Position numbers and translations under genes: made by a program
Shown: one piece after another, positions 1 to 7,513 of the stretch
How the letters are laid out: each line of letters starts with the position of its first letter
How positions within the stretch are numbered: the first letter of the stretch is position 1
NCBI GenBank assembly: GCA_958421655.1
Contig: CATZMG010000034.1
Span: 1-22,608 of the forward strand
DNA from: an uncultured Collinsella sp.
Lineage (GTDB): Bacteria; Actinomycetota; Coriobacteriia; Coriobacteriales; Coriobacteriaceae
DNA length: 22,608 bases
Reading direction: 5' to 3'
The notes under the pieces: model-generated
Told to the model about the DNA's origin: nothing
The model's database searches: none
What the model saw: the letters and a program-made list of their open reading frames with translations, nothing else

Positions 1-20
1 CCGTGCGCTTGAACTGAGAA

Positions 21-50
21 GGGGGAGGCCTCGCGGCCTCCCCCTTTTTT
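21..50 (+). terminator. Intrinsic terminator of the gene upstream of the window
   Basis: A perfect 10-bp stem (21-30 with 35-44), a TCGC tetraloop and a run of six T form a textbook Rho-independent terminator. It ends a transcript entering from the left. In-frame stops occur at 10-12 and 15-17, but too little sequence is present to name the gene that ends there. Confidence 0.9.
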
Positions 51-100
51 GCGTTTGCGGGCTTTTGTCTCACATAGTAGCTGTGTTTTATAACCCTTGT

Positions 101-130
101 TTGTCGCATCTTCTGCGAACGGGCTACAAT
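101..130 (+). promoter_or_regulatory. Probable sigma-70-type promoter of the acpS operon
   Basis: TTGTCG at 101-106 and TACAAT at 125-130 are separated by 18 bp and lie about 30 bp before the acpS start, just after the upstream terminator. No other plausible promoter was seen for the six-gene operon. The -10 box is good and the -35 box moderate. Confidence 0.55.
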
Positions 131-159
131 AACTTAGTCTGTGCGATATGGAGGTGAAC

Positions 160-699
160 ATGGCTGAAGCTGGTATCGGCGTTGATATCGTCGAGATTTC
201 CCGCATGAAATCAATTCTTGAAAAGACGCCGTCGTTTGCTCGGCGTGTGTTTACCGAAGAAGAGCGTGCGTATTGCGATGCATCATCGCGTCCCGCTGCT
301 CACTATGCGAGCCGCTTTGCTTCGCGCGAGGCGGTACTTAAAGCTCTCGGCACGGGTTTTAGTCAAGGCGTGGGTCGCAAGGATGTTTCGGTTACGCGTG
401 ATAAACTCGGCAAACCGAAGGCGCTGCTTTCTGGCCGTGCTCTCGAGATCGCTCAAGAACTGGGTGTTGTTGAGGTCGCTCTTTCCATTACGCTTACAGG
501 AGACTTGGCCGTTGCGAATGCCATCGCGATTACCGAAGATGCTCGGCCTAAGTCAAAAGAGGAAAAGGTGAGCACCAAGAAACGCGTAGCGCAGACATTT
601 AAAGAGGCTCGCTCTGTTTTAGATGAGCTTGAGCAGCTGCAGAATTCAGCATTGACGGAGCACCTGGGTGATGCTTCGCAAGATACGCTAGGAGCATAG
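160..699 (+). CDS. acpS: Holo-[acyl-carrier-protein] synthase with a C-terminal extension
   Basis: AcpS transfers 4'-phosphopantetheine from CoA to the serine of apo-ACP, activating fatty-acid synthesis in the cytoplasm. The N-terminus has the family motif GIGVDIVEI with the metal-binding Asp, followed by FTEEE and RFASREAVLKALGTG, which carries the second metal ligand. I place the start at ATG 160 because GGAGGTG (150-156) lies five to nine bases before it. The ATG at 148 overlaps that ribosome-binding site and would add only four residues. The protein is 179 aa, whereas the family is usually about 120-130. The extra 45-50 C-terminal residues are charged and helix-prone, with no recognised domain. 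It is the first gene of the operon and its stop abuts the next ATG. The identity is secure; the role of the tail is unknown. Confidence 0.93.
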   Translation: MAEAGIGVDIVEISRMKSILEKTPSFARRVFTEEERAYCDASSRPAAHYASRFASREAVLKALGTGFSQGVGRKDVSVTRDKLGKPKALLSGRALEIAQELGVVEVALSITLTGDLAVANAIAITEDARPKSKEEKVSTKKRVAQTFKEARSVLDELEQLQNSALTEHLGDASQDTLGA

Positions 700-2316
700 A
701 TGAAACCGGTTTTGAGTACCGAAGAAGTCGTTCGTCTCGAGGATATCATCGAACGCGAAGGGACTTCGAAGGCCGAGCTTATGGAGCTAGCGGGTGAGTT
801 TGCCGCCAACGAGGTCTTGAAGCTCAATCCCGATCGGGTTCTCGTTCTGGTCGGTTTTGGTAATAATGGCGGCGACGGTTGGGTTGCCGCCGATATCCTG
901 AGCCATAAGGGTGTGGACGTGGATATCGTTTCTCCGGTTGAGCCGGATGAGATTCCTGCTGCTCTGGCACGTCATGTTGCTCGTCGTACTGCCGGCCGCG
1001 ATGTGCACGTTTGCGTCGGCCCCTCGCGTGATGAACTCGAGGTTTTGATCGATAAGGCCGATGTTGTTGTCGATGCCATTTTTGGTACCGGTTTTCACGG
1101 GAATCTGCGTGCGCCGTTCTCCATCTGGATTCCTACGGTCAATGAATGCGCCGACTGTGTCGTATCCATTGATGTCCCCTCGGGCCTGAATGCCGAGACG
1201 GGCGTTGTTGATGACGACTGCATTCGTGCCGAGCATACGGTGACGATGATTGCGCCCAAGATTGGTTTGTATAGCGCCGATGGCCCTGAGTATGCTGGCG
1301 ATTTGATCTGCGGCAATCTTTACGACCGTCTTGACGAGGTCATCGATGATGTCGACCACGCCGCCGAGATTGTCGAGCCCGGTGACTTAGTTGATTACTT
1401 TGCTCCACTACCTACGAATATCGATAAGTATTCCCGTGGCTCTGTGCTTATTGTCGCCGGATCTGCGCAATATCCTGGTGCTGCCATTATGGCGGCCAAG
1501 TCTGCAGCTCGCGCGGGTGCTGGTTACGTGGCAGTTGCGGCTCCTGACGCCTGCGCCAATCTTATTCGCATGGCACTTCCTTCGATTCCCGTCTTTGCTA
1601 TTCCGTCTGATTCCCGCGGCTCCTTTGGCGCCGCTGCGCGCATGACGGTGTGCGAGATTGCAAAGAAGTACAGCTGCGTACTGTGCGGTCCTGGTATGAC
1701 GACATCTGCCGGCGCTATGCAGGTGGTTTCGGGCTTGCTCGAGCTTGATGTGCCGCTTATTTTGGACGCCGATGCACTCAACTGCCTTGCTAAGATTGCC
1801 ATTGACGGTATTGATAGTAACCCCGAGATGTATCGTCGCGAGCAGCCGTTGGTTATGACGCCGCACTATCGTGAGCTTTCGCGTCTGGTTGCCGGAGACG
1901 AGGTGAACGACCTTGGTACCGCGATTGCAGCCGCGCAGAAGGTTGTCTGGGCTGCAGGCTCCGACAACCTGGTGGTCATTGCCAAGGGGCCGACGACGGC
2001 TATCTGTGGCGTTGAGCGTGTACTGCTGCCGCTCTCGGGTCCGGCTTCTCTGGCAACTGCCGGTTCGGGTGATGTTCTCGCGGGTATTTTGGCCGGCACG
2101 CTTGCCACCATGCGCGACGAGATGGATCGTTGGGAGTTGCTGTATTCGTACGCCGTCGCACTTCACAGCTACGCCGGTTTTGCCGCGGCGACGGAGTATG
2201 GTGAGAAGAGCGTTATCGCGACCGATCTTATCGACTTGATCGGTCCTGCCATGGAGCTGGCGGCAAAGGATGCGCTCGAAGATCTGGGAATCATGGACGA
2301 AGGGTCGGATGACTAA
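700..2316 (+). CDS. nnr: Bifunctional NAD(P)H-hydrate epimerase / ADP-dependent dehydratase
   Basis: This protein repairs hydrated, damaged NADH and NADPH. The YjeF_N epimerase domain (about residues 1-220) shows the nucleotide-binding loop GFGNNGGDG at 52-60, followed by DAIFGTGF and SIDVPSGLNAETG. The ribokinase-like dehydratase domain (about 235-530) shows SVLIVAGS, LCGPGMTT, LILDADALN and the GSGD motif ending at Asp458, the expected catalytic residue. The motif usually written TPHPGE reads TPHYRE here, a mild departure. The length of 538 aa fits the fused two-domain form (E. coli YjeF is about 515). The start directly abuts the acpS stop, with AGGAG upstream, so translation is probably coupled. 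The identification is confident. Confidence 0.95.
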   Translation: MKPVLSTEEVVRLEDIIEREGTSKAELMELAGEFAANEVLKLNPDRVLVLVGFGNNGGDGWVAADILSHKGVDVDIVSPVEPDEIPAALARHVARRTAGRDVHVCVGPSRDELEVLIDKADVVVDAIFGTGFHGNLRAPFSIWIPTVNECADCVVSIDVPSGLNAETGVVDDDCIRAEHTVTMIAPKIGLYSADGPEYAGDLICGNLYDRLDEVIDDVDHAAEIVEPGDLVDYFAPLPTNIDKYSRGSVLIVAGSAQYPGAAIMAAKSAARAGAGYVAVAAPDACANLIRMALPSIPVFAIPSDSRGSFGAAARMTVCEIAKKYSCVLCGPGMTTSAGAMQVVSGLLELDVPLILDADALNCLAKIAIDGIDSNPEMYRREQPLVMTPHYRELSRLVAGDEVNDLGTAIAAAQKVVWAAGSDNLVVIAKGPTTAICGVERVLLPLSGPASLATAGSGDVLAGILAGTLATMRDEMDRWELLYSYAVALHSYAGFAAATEYGEKSVIATDLIDLIGPAMELAAKDALEDLGIMDEGSDD

Positions 2317-2318
2317 TC

Positions 2319-3464
2319 ATGAATAAAGCCGATTTGACGCGCTGGTCCTGGGTCGAGATCGACCGTGGGGCGCTCCGTCGCAACACGAGGGCCTATAAGA
2401 ACTTGCTGAATCCACGTCAGCGCCTGTGCTGCGTGGTCAAGGCCGATGCTTATGGTCATGGAGCTGTTGAGTGCGCCAAGATCATGTATTCGGCCGGTGC
2501 CGACATGTTTGCCGTGGCGACGGTTAACGAGGGCGTTGAGCTCCGACAGGGCGGGATTACGAAGCCCATCCTCATCCTAAGCGAGCCGCCTATCGAGGCC
2601 ATTCCGACGTTGCTCGAGTTTGATATCATGCCTTCGGTCTATACGTCTGACTTTGCTCTTGCGTATGGCGAATGTGCCGTCGCGGCGGGCAAGGTGGGCA
2701 AGTATCATCTCGCCATCGAGACGGGCATGAACCGCATTGGCGTACATTACACGCAGGTGCTCGACTTTGTCCGCGGTATTAATTTCCATCGCGGTATTCA
2801 GTGCGACGGCGTATTTACGCACTTCGCCACGGCCGATGAACCTTCGGGCTGGGACTACAAGCTGCAGTGTCAGCGCTTTACCGAGGCCGTTCAGGCCATT
2901 AAGGATGCGGGTTTTGAGTGCGGTATCGTGCACTGCGCCAACACGCCGTCCTCGATGCTCGACCCCTCGATGCATTTTGATATGATCCGCGCCGGCGTTG
3001 GCTTGTATGGCATGCAGCCGTGCGAGCTGAGTGGCCGCGTGATGCAGCTTGATCCCGTTATGAGCGTCCATGCGCGTGTGACGCGCGTGGCACACCCTGC
3101 GATGGGTGAGGGCGTGGGCTACGGTTTTACCTACCGCGTACCGCGTACGCGCGTTCAGATCTGCACGCTGCCGATCGGTTATGCCGACGGCCTATCGCGT
3201 ACGCTTTCCAATCGTATGGATGTGCTGTATCGCGGCGAGCGCGTGCATCAGGTTGGCAATATCTGCATGGACCAGTTTATGGTCGCCATTCAGTCCAACC
3301 CGGCACACGAGATTCCCGAGGCCGAGTATGGTGACGAGATGATTATTGTCGGCCGCGATGGCGATGCCGAGATCACTATGGACGAGATGGCCCGACTGCG
3401 CGGAACGATTAACTACGAGGTCGCCTGCGGCTTTGGCATGCGCCTCGACAAGGTCTACGTGTAG
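2319..3464 (+). CDS. alr: Alanine racemase
   Basis: A PLP-dependent enzyme that interconverts L- and D-alanine and supplies D-Ala for peptidoglycan. The PLP-binding lysine is Lys41 in VVKADAYGHGA, and the second catalytic base is Tyr268 in VGYGFTY. Further family signatures are TLPIGYADGLSR and VGNICMDQ. The length of 381 aa is normal. The start lies two bases after the nnr stop and has no strong ribosome-binding site, so translation is probably coupled to nnr. Grouping of acpS, nnr and alr is common in Actinobacteria and Firmicutes. Confidence 0.96.
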   Translation: MNKADLTRWSWVEIDRGALRRNTRAYKNLLNPRQRLCCVVKADAYGHGAVECAKIMYSAGADMFAVATVNEGVELRQGGITKPILILSEPPIEAIPTLLEFDIMPSVYTSDFALAYGECAVAAGKVGKYHLAIETGMNRIGVHYTQVLDFVRGINFHRGIQCDGVFTHFATADEPSGWDYKLQCQRFTEAVQAIKDAGFECGIVHCANTPSSMLDPSMHFDMIRAGVGLYGMQPCELSGRVMQLDPVMSVHARVTRVAHPAMGEGVGYGFTYRVPRTRVQICTLPIGYADGLSRTLSNRMDVLYRGERVHQVGNICMDQFMVAIQSNPAHEIPEAEYGDEMIIVGRDGDAEITMDEMARLRGTINYEVACGFGMRLDKVYV

Positions 3465-3472
3465 GAGCCGCT

Positions 3473-4093
3473 ATGGGCGTCATGCACATCCCGGGCCATA
3501 CCCATCAGGCGCCGCGTGAGGTCGCACTCGAGGAGATCGAGGCCGTTCTGGGCGATTGTCACCTCTGCCAGCTCTACCAGTCGCGTCACAATATCGTGTT
3601 TGGCGTGGGAAATCCCCGCGCTCGCGTGATGTTTATTGGCGAGGCACCGGGCCGCAATGAGGATTTGCAGGGCGAACCCTTTGTGGGGGCGGCAGGCGAG
3701 GACCTCAACGGCATTTTGTCCCTGGCGGGTCTTAAACGCGAAGACGTCTACATTGCCAATGTGCTTAAGTGCCGCCCGCCGGGAAACCGCAATCCGCGCC
3801 CCGAGGAAGTGCTGGCTTGCTCGCCGTTTTTGCGTGAGCAGATTCGTAGCATCTGGCCCGATATCATCGTGACGCTCGGCAACCCCGCGACGCACTTTGT
3901 GCTTAAGACCGAGATTGGCATTACTAAGCTGCGCGGTAGGTTCCACCAGATGGGGCATTTTGTAGTAATGCCCACGTTCCATCCGGCAGCAGCGCTGCGC
4001 AATCCGGCGTGGCAGGAGCTGTTGGAGGAAGACTTTAAGATGCTGGGCGACTATCTGGAGCGACATCCCGCACCAGAGGACGCCTCGGAATAA
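3473..4093 (+). CDS. Family-4 uracil-DNA glycosylase with a [4Fe-4S] cluster
   Basis: The enzyme removes uracil from DNA arising by cytosine deamination or misincorporation. Motif A appears as GEAPGRNEDLQGEPFVGAAG and motif B as the HPAA segment near the C-terminus. Four cysteines fit the cluster pattern of family 4: C29-x2-C32, C100 in KCRPPGNRNP, and C116 in ACSPFL. At 206 aa it has typical length. The start follows AGGAG (3463-3467), which overlaps the alr stop codon. A DNA-repair gene inside a cell-wall and tRNA-modification operon has no clear functional link to its neighbours. Family 4 is more likely than family 5 because of the motif A sequence. Confidence 0.93.
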   Translation: MGVMHIPGHTHQAPREVALEEIEAVLGDCHLCQLYQSRHNIVFGVGNPRARVMFIGEAPGRNEDLQGEPFVGAAGEDLNGILSLAGLKREDVYIANVLKCRPPGNRNPRPEEVLACSPFLREQIRSIWPDIIVTLGNPATHFVLKTEIGITKLRGRFHQMGHFVVMPTFHPAAALRNPAWQELLEEDFKMLGDYLERHPAPEDASE

Positions 4094-4105
4094 TAAGGAG
4101 CATAT

Positions 4106-4612
4106 ATGTCCCTGGAGCGCCTGGGGGTAGGTACTTACAAAACGACTTGCGCTGCCGATACGGAGTACTTTGGCGAGCTAATTGCACCGTGCCTTGAGGA
4201 CGGCGATGTGCTCATCCTGACCGGCGGCCTGGGAGTGGGCAAAACTCACTTTACCAAGGGCGTCTCGCGCGGGCTGGGCGATGAGCATATGGTTACGAGC
4301 CCTACGTTTGCGCTCATGGCCGTTCACGATCAAGGTCGTATTCCGCTGTTTCACTTTGATCTATACCGCCTGGAGCATGCCTACGAGCTCGAGGATACGG
4401 GCATTTTCGATGTGCTGGGCTATGAGGGTGCTTGCCTGCTGGAATGGGGCGAACAATTCCAGGACGAGCTGACGGATGAGTATCTTTCGGTGACGCTCAA
4501 GCGTGATGAGGGCGACAGCGATGTGCGAACGATAACGCTTGAGGCGCACGGTGACCGCGCAATGGAGCTTTCCCATTTGATTGATAAGGCTGTACAAGAT
4601 GAGCTTGCATAA
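4106..4612 (+). CDS. tsaE: tRNA t6A biosynthesis ATPase TsaE
   Basis: TsaE is the ATPase that works with the TsaB-TsaD complex to make N6-threonylcarbamoyladenosine at position 37 of ANN-decoding tRNAs. The Walker A motif GGLGVGKTHF contains Lys46 and Thr47. SPTFALM, HFDLYRLE and LLEWGEQF are characteristic downstream motifs. The length of 168 aa is normal. AAGGAG lies five bases before the ATG. Its last 14 bases overlap the start of the TsaB-RimI-TsaD gene, so the two products are translationally linked and presumably made in matched amounts. Confidence 0.95.
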   Translation: MSLERLGVGTYKTTCAADTEYFGELIAPCLEDGDVLILTGGLGVGKTHFTKGVSRGLGDEHMVTSPTFALMAVHDQGRIPLFHFDLYRLEHAYELEDTGIFDVLGYEGACLLEWGEQFQDELTDEYLSVTLKRDEGDSDVRTITLEAHGDRAMELSHLIDKAVQDELA

Positions 4613-6983
4613 CGACAACGCGCTGGTGGTGGCGCTCGATACCTCGACCGACATGCTTGCCTGCGCGGCAAGCTGGATTGATGGGCAGACGGGCGAGACG
4701 AAGCTCGTGAGTGGCGACCACATGTGTCGCCGTCACGCAAACGTTGAGCTCGTGAATACCGTTGATGGCGTGCTGGCTCAAGCCGGTCTGGATCGCAGCG
4801 ATGTTGGTTGCTACGTGGTCGGCCGCGGCCCGGGGTCGTTTACGGGTGTGCGCATCGGCATCTCCACTGCCAAGGGCCTCGCGCGCGGTGCCAATGTTCC
4901 GCTGCTGGGCGTGTCGACGCTCGACGCTTGCGCTTGGACGGCGTGGAAGGCTGGCGTGCGCGGCAAGCTTGGTATCTTGGCCGATGCTATGCGCGGTGAG
5001 GTATATCCGGCGCTGTATATGCTGGTCGATGAGGGTCTCGAGCGTCAATTTGAGCGCGAACACGTGGTCAAGGCCGCCGTGGCGCTCGATGAGTGGCGCC
5101 AAGCAGCGGACTGGGACCAGGTTCAGCTGACCGGTGACGGTCTCGTGCGCTATGGCAAGCTGCTGGGTGAGGACGAGACCGCCCGCTGCGTGGAGCGCGA
5201 CCTGTGGTGGCCTTCGGGCGAGGGCTTGCTGCTCGCGCACGCTGCGGGTGACGGCGATCCGGCCCGCGTCTTGCCGATTTACACGCGCCTTTCGGATGCC
5301 GAGGAAAACGAGCGCAAGCGTCTTGGTCTTGCCGAGAGTGCGCAGAGCGAAATTACGGGTGTTGCCGATGAGCTCGCCGGTCGTCATCTGCAGTTCCGTC
5401 CCATGGGCGCGGCGGATGCCGAGGGCGCGAGCACGCTGGAGGCTGCCTGCTTTGAAGGTGCCGGACACGAGGCGTGGACGCCGGGCATGTTCCTGTCCGA
5501 ACTGGGCGAGGACGTCGCTGTGCCGCGTAGTTGGTGGGTGGCACACGACGACGGCAAGCTGCTGGGCATTGCCGGCGGTATGGTCGTGGACGGTGATGTG
5601 CAGATTCTGGATGTCGCCGTCGACCCGGCACATCGCCGTGAGGGTATTGCCCGCAAGCTGCTGTCGCACGTGAGCTATGATGCCCAGATGCTCGGCTGCA
5701 CCACGGCTTCGCTCGAGGTCGAGGACGGCAACGAGGGAGCGATCGCGCTTTATAACGCTCTGGGCTTTACCGAGGCAGGACGGCGCCGCGGCTACTATGG
5801 TGCCGGCAAGGATGCCATCGTCATGACGGCTCCGCTGCCCCTGGTGCTTCCGGTCGACAATGCTTCGCCCGAGCCGACGGCGGCAGAGCAGCGCGTATGG
5901 CCGCTGCCTGTGCCTGGGCGCTCCGAGGGGGAGCGTGCCGAAATTGAGCGCCGCCGCCTAGTGCTCGCTATCGAGAGTTCCTGCGACGAGACGGCCGTGG
6001 CGATTATCGATGCGGATGGCAATATGTTGGCCAACCAGGTGTCGACACAGATTGATTTTCATGCCCGCTTTGGCGGCGTGGTGCCCGAGATCGCCTCGCG
6101 CAAACACGTTGAGGTGATTGTGAGTGTCGTGGATGCGGCGCTCGAGGATGCCGCAGCATCGCTTGGTCTTGAGGGTGGAGCCATTGCCCCCAGCGAGCTT
6201 GCCGCCGTGGGCGTGACACAGGGTCCGGGCCTGGTGGGCGCCCTCGTGGTGGGCGTTGCCTTTGCCAAAGGCTTTGCCTACGCTGCCGGTAAGCCGCTCA
6301 TATGCGTCAACCATCTGGAGGGGCACCTGTTTGCCAACCTGCTGGCGCAACCCGACCTCAAACCGCCGTTTATCTTCACGCTTGTCTCGGGTGGGCACAC
6401 CATGCTCGTGCACGTGAAGGCGTGGGGCGACTACGAGGTGCTCGGTGAGACGCTCGACGACGCCGTGGGCGAGGCCTTCGACAAGGTGGCCAAGGCGTTG
6501 GGCCTGGGCTATCCCGGTGGCCCCATCATTTCCAAGCTGGCCGAGACAGGCAATCCCCGCGCGATTGATTTCCCCCGTGCGCTCAACAGCAGGGGAGACT
6601 ATCGCTTCTCGCTTTCGGGCCTTAAAACCGCTGTGACGCTCTACATTGAACAGGAGACCAAGGCCGGGCGCACGATTCACCTGCCCGATCTGGCGGCTTC
6701 GTTTGAGGCAGCTGTCTTTGACGTGCAGTACAAGAAGGCCAAAAACGCATTGCACGCTACCGGATGCAAGGAATACTGCATCGGTGGCGGCGTCTCGGCC
6801 AACCCGCATCTGCGCGAGATGATGATCAAGAAGCTTGGGCGTCAGGGGATTCGCGTAACGGTGCCGCCCTTGTCTGCCTGTACCGATAACGCAGCCATGA
6901 TTGCGGAGGTCGCTCGCCGTAAATTCGACCGAGGTGAAATCTCGCCGTTCGACGTCGACGCCGATCCAAACATGACGCTGTAG
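4599..6983 (+). CDS. tsaB-rimI-tsaD: TsaB-RimI-TsaD triple fusion (t6A synthesis and ribosomal-protein acetylation)
   Basis: One 794-residue reading frame carries three enzymes that are usually separate. Residues 1 to about 240 are TsaB-like (VALDTSTD, RGPGSFTGVRIGISTAKGLA). About 264-413 is a GNAT N-acetyltransferase of the RimI type, with the acetyl-CoA loop in AHRREGIARKLL and the usual ALYNALGF. About 453-794 is TsaD, with IESSCDETA at 458-466, the metal-binding pair H572/H576 in NHLEGH, VSGGHT, GEAFDKVAKALGLGYPGGP and a C-terminal GGGVSANPHLRE. Linkers of roughly 25-40 residues join the parts. I chose ATG 4599, preceded by AAGG at 4586-4589; a TTG at 4581 is a less likely start. Fusion fixes TsaB and TsaD at 1:1. 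All three catalytic signatures are intact, so this is not decay. Confidence 0.93.
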   Translation: MSLHNDNALVVALDTSTDMLACAASWIDGQTGETKLVSGDHMCRRHANVELVNTVDGVLAQAGLDRSDVGCYVVGRGPGSFTGVRIGISTAKGLARGANVPLLGVSTLDACAWTAWKAGVRGKLGILADAMRGEVYPALYMLVDEGLERQFEREHVVKAAVALDEWRQAADWDQVQLTGDGLVRYGKLLGEDETARCVERDLWWPSGEGLLLAHAAGDGDPARVLPIYTRLSDAEENERKRLGLAESAQSEITGVADELAGRHLQFRPMGAADAEGASTLEAACFEGAGHEAWTPGMFLSELGEDVAVPRSWWVAHDDGKLLGIAGGMVVDGDVQILDVAVDPAHRREGIARKLLSHVSYDAQMLGCTTASLEVEDGNEGAIALYNALGFTEAGRRRGYYGAGKDAIVMTAPLPLVLPVDNASPEPTAAEQRVWPLPVPGRSEGERAEIERRRLVLAIESSCDETAVAIIDADGNMLANQVSTQIDFHARFGGVVPEIASRKHVEVIVSVVDAALEDAAASLGLEGGAIAPSELAAVGVTQGPGLVGALVVGVAFAKGFAYAAGKPLICVNHLEGHLFANLLAQPDLKPPFIFTLVSGGHTMLVHVKAWGDYEVLGETLDDAVGEAFDKVAKALGLGYPGGPIISKLAETGNPRAIDFPRALNSRGDYRFSLSGLKTAVTLYIEQETKAGRTIHLPDLAASFEAAVFDVQYKKAKNALHATGCKEYCIGGGVSANPHLREMMIKKLGRQGIRVTVPPLSACTDNAAMIAEVARRKFDRGEISPFDVDADPNMTL

Positions 6984-7000
6984 CTGGTACGGCGCGGTCC

Positions 7001-7125
7001 CCGGACGGAGGGGCCGGATATAAGGTTTCCTGCTCTACAGTCCTGCGCAAGACGAAGGCCACATTAAGTGGCCTTCTTTGCGTGCGGAACTCGCGATAAA
7101 CCTTATATCCGGCCCCTCCGCCCGG
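7001..7125 (+). repeat. Long hairpin repeat element, copy 1
   Basis: Starting 17 bases after the tsaD stop, 7001-7028 pairs with 7098-7125 over 28 bp with one mismatch. Inside is an 81-bp core (7023-7103, beginning AGGTTT and ending AAACCT) that is about 91% identical to the core of copy 2 at 11795-11875. The core holds a perfect 9-bp hairpin (7054-7062 with 7068-7076, loop ATTAA) and a weaker flanking pairing (7046-7050 with 7078-7082). Arms outside the core differ from those of copy 2 yet remain self-complementary. No protein is encoded and there is no T-tract. It could be a 3'-end RNA structure, a terminator-like element or a small non-autonomous mobile element. Confidence 0.85.
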
Positions 7126-7243
7126 CTCCCGCGGCCCTCAGGGGCATCTCTCATGCAAAAACTTTTGTCGGGTAAAGTCCGAGGTCAGTGGCGTTTTATA
7201 CCGAGAAATTCAAAAAAAGTTGAAAATTCATTACATATTTGCG

Positions 7244-7272
7244 TTGACTTTAGGTAACTAAAGTTTCATACT
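7244..7272 (+). promoter_or_regulatory. Promoter of the cstA leader with an overlapping palindromic operator
   Basis: TTGACT at 7244-7249 and CATACT at 7267-7272 are separated by exactly 17 bp and preceded by an A/T-rich stretch (about 7205-7240) that could act as an UP element. A perfect inverted repeat, ACTTTAG (7247-7253) and CTAAAGT (7258-7264) around GTAA, overlaps the -35 box and fills the spacer. That is the position expected of a repressor site. The regulator is not identifiable; the half-site is only loosely like DtxR-family boxes. Confidence 0.75.
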
Positions 7273-7290
7273 CCTTTTCAACCACTGGGG

Positions 7291-7319
7291 GATGTGAACA
7301 CGCACGGATCGTTCACATC
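7291..7319 (+). promoter_or_regulatory. 5' stem-loop in the cstA leader
   Basis: GATGTGAAC (7291-7299) and GTTCACATC (7311-7319) form a perfect 9-bp inverted repeat with an 11-base loop, close to the predicted transcript 5' end. It may stabilise the leader RNA or bind a regulator. TGTGA/TCACA half-sites are present, but at 15 bp apart they are too far apart for a CRP site. Confidence 0.55.
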
Positions 7320-7343
7320 ATGATTGAAGAGGATTTCTTAGAC

Positions 7344-7388
7344 ATGTTCACGCATCAGCTAAACATTATCAGCGTAGTAATTATCTGA
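7344..7388 (+). CDS. Ile/Val-rich leader peptide upstream of cstA
   Basis: A 14-codon frame, MFTHQLNIISVVII, ends at TGA 7386-7388. Six of its last seven residues are Ile or Val (codons ATT, ATC, GTA, GTA, ATT, ATC). AGAGGA at 7328-7333 is a possible ribosome-binding site, although ten bases from the ATG is a little long. Codons 3 to 5 lie in a strand (7351-7358) that pairs perfectly with the stop-codon region (7385-7392), as in classical attenuator leaders. The peptide most likely has no function apart from sensing charged tRNA-Ile and tRNA-Val. It is too short to be identified by homology, so the call rests on composition and context. Confidence 0.75.
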   Translation: MFTHQLNIISVVII

Positions 7389-7478
7389 TGCGGGTTAGCA
7401 CATACAGCTAGCCCGTACGATAACGGGCGGCTGATGAAGATGAGGGCCGTCGAGCGCAACCGACGGCCCTCATTTTTT
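7351..7478 (+). promoter_or_regulatory. Transcription attenuator responding to branched-chain amino acids (inferred)
   Basis: A chain of mutually exclusive helices is visible: 1:2 (7351-7358 with 7385-7392, 8 bp perfect); P (7392-7399 with 7407-7414, 8 bp, one G-U); Q (7411-7416 with 7423-7428, 6 bp); R (7426-7431 with 7446-7451, 6 bp, one G-U); and terminator T (7440-7452 with 7461-7473). P excludes Q, Q excludes R, and R excludes T. A ribosome stalled at the first Ile pair leaves P free, so R forms and transcription continues. A ribosome that reaches the stop codon masks the 5' strand of P, so Q and then T form. That is the classical starvation-induced logic. The pairings are seen in the sequence; the mechanism is inferred. 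Confidence 0.72.
7440..7478 (+). terminator. Attenuator terminator in front of cstA
   Basis: A perfect 13-bp stem (7440-7452 with 7461-7473), an eight-base loop and six T (7473-7478) lie downstream of the promoter and leader peptide and 35 bases before the cstA start. No gene ends here, so its place within the leader points to regulated premature termination. Confidence 0.9.
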
Positions 7479-7513
7479 ATGTCTAGGAAGTTCTTTTTAG
7501 AGGAGGAAATGTA

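Noticed and set aside
148..159. Upstream ATG as the acpS start
   Set aside because: It overlaps the GGAGGTG ribosome-binding site that serves the ATG at 160.
7001..7125. Ordinary intrinsic terminator
   Set aside because: The stem is far too long, holds a conserved 81-bp core and lacks a T-tract, although a role in 3'-end formation remains possible.
7292..7318. CRP-type operator (TGTGA/TCACA)
   Set aside because: The half-sites are 15 bp apart instead of 6 and lie inside the transcribed leader. A stem-loop explains them better.
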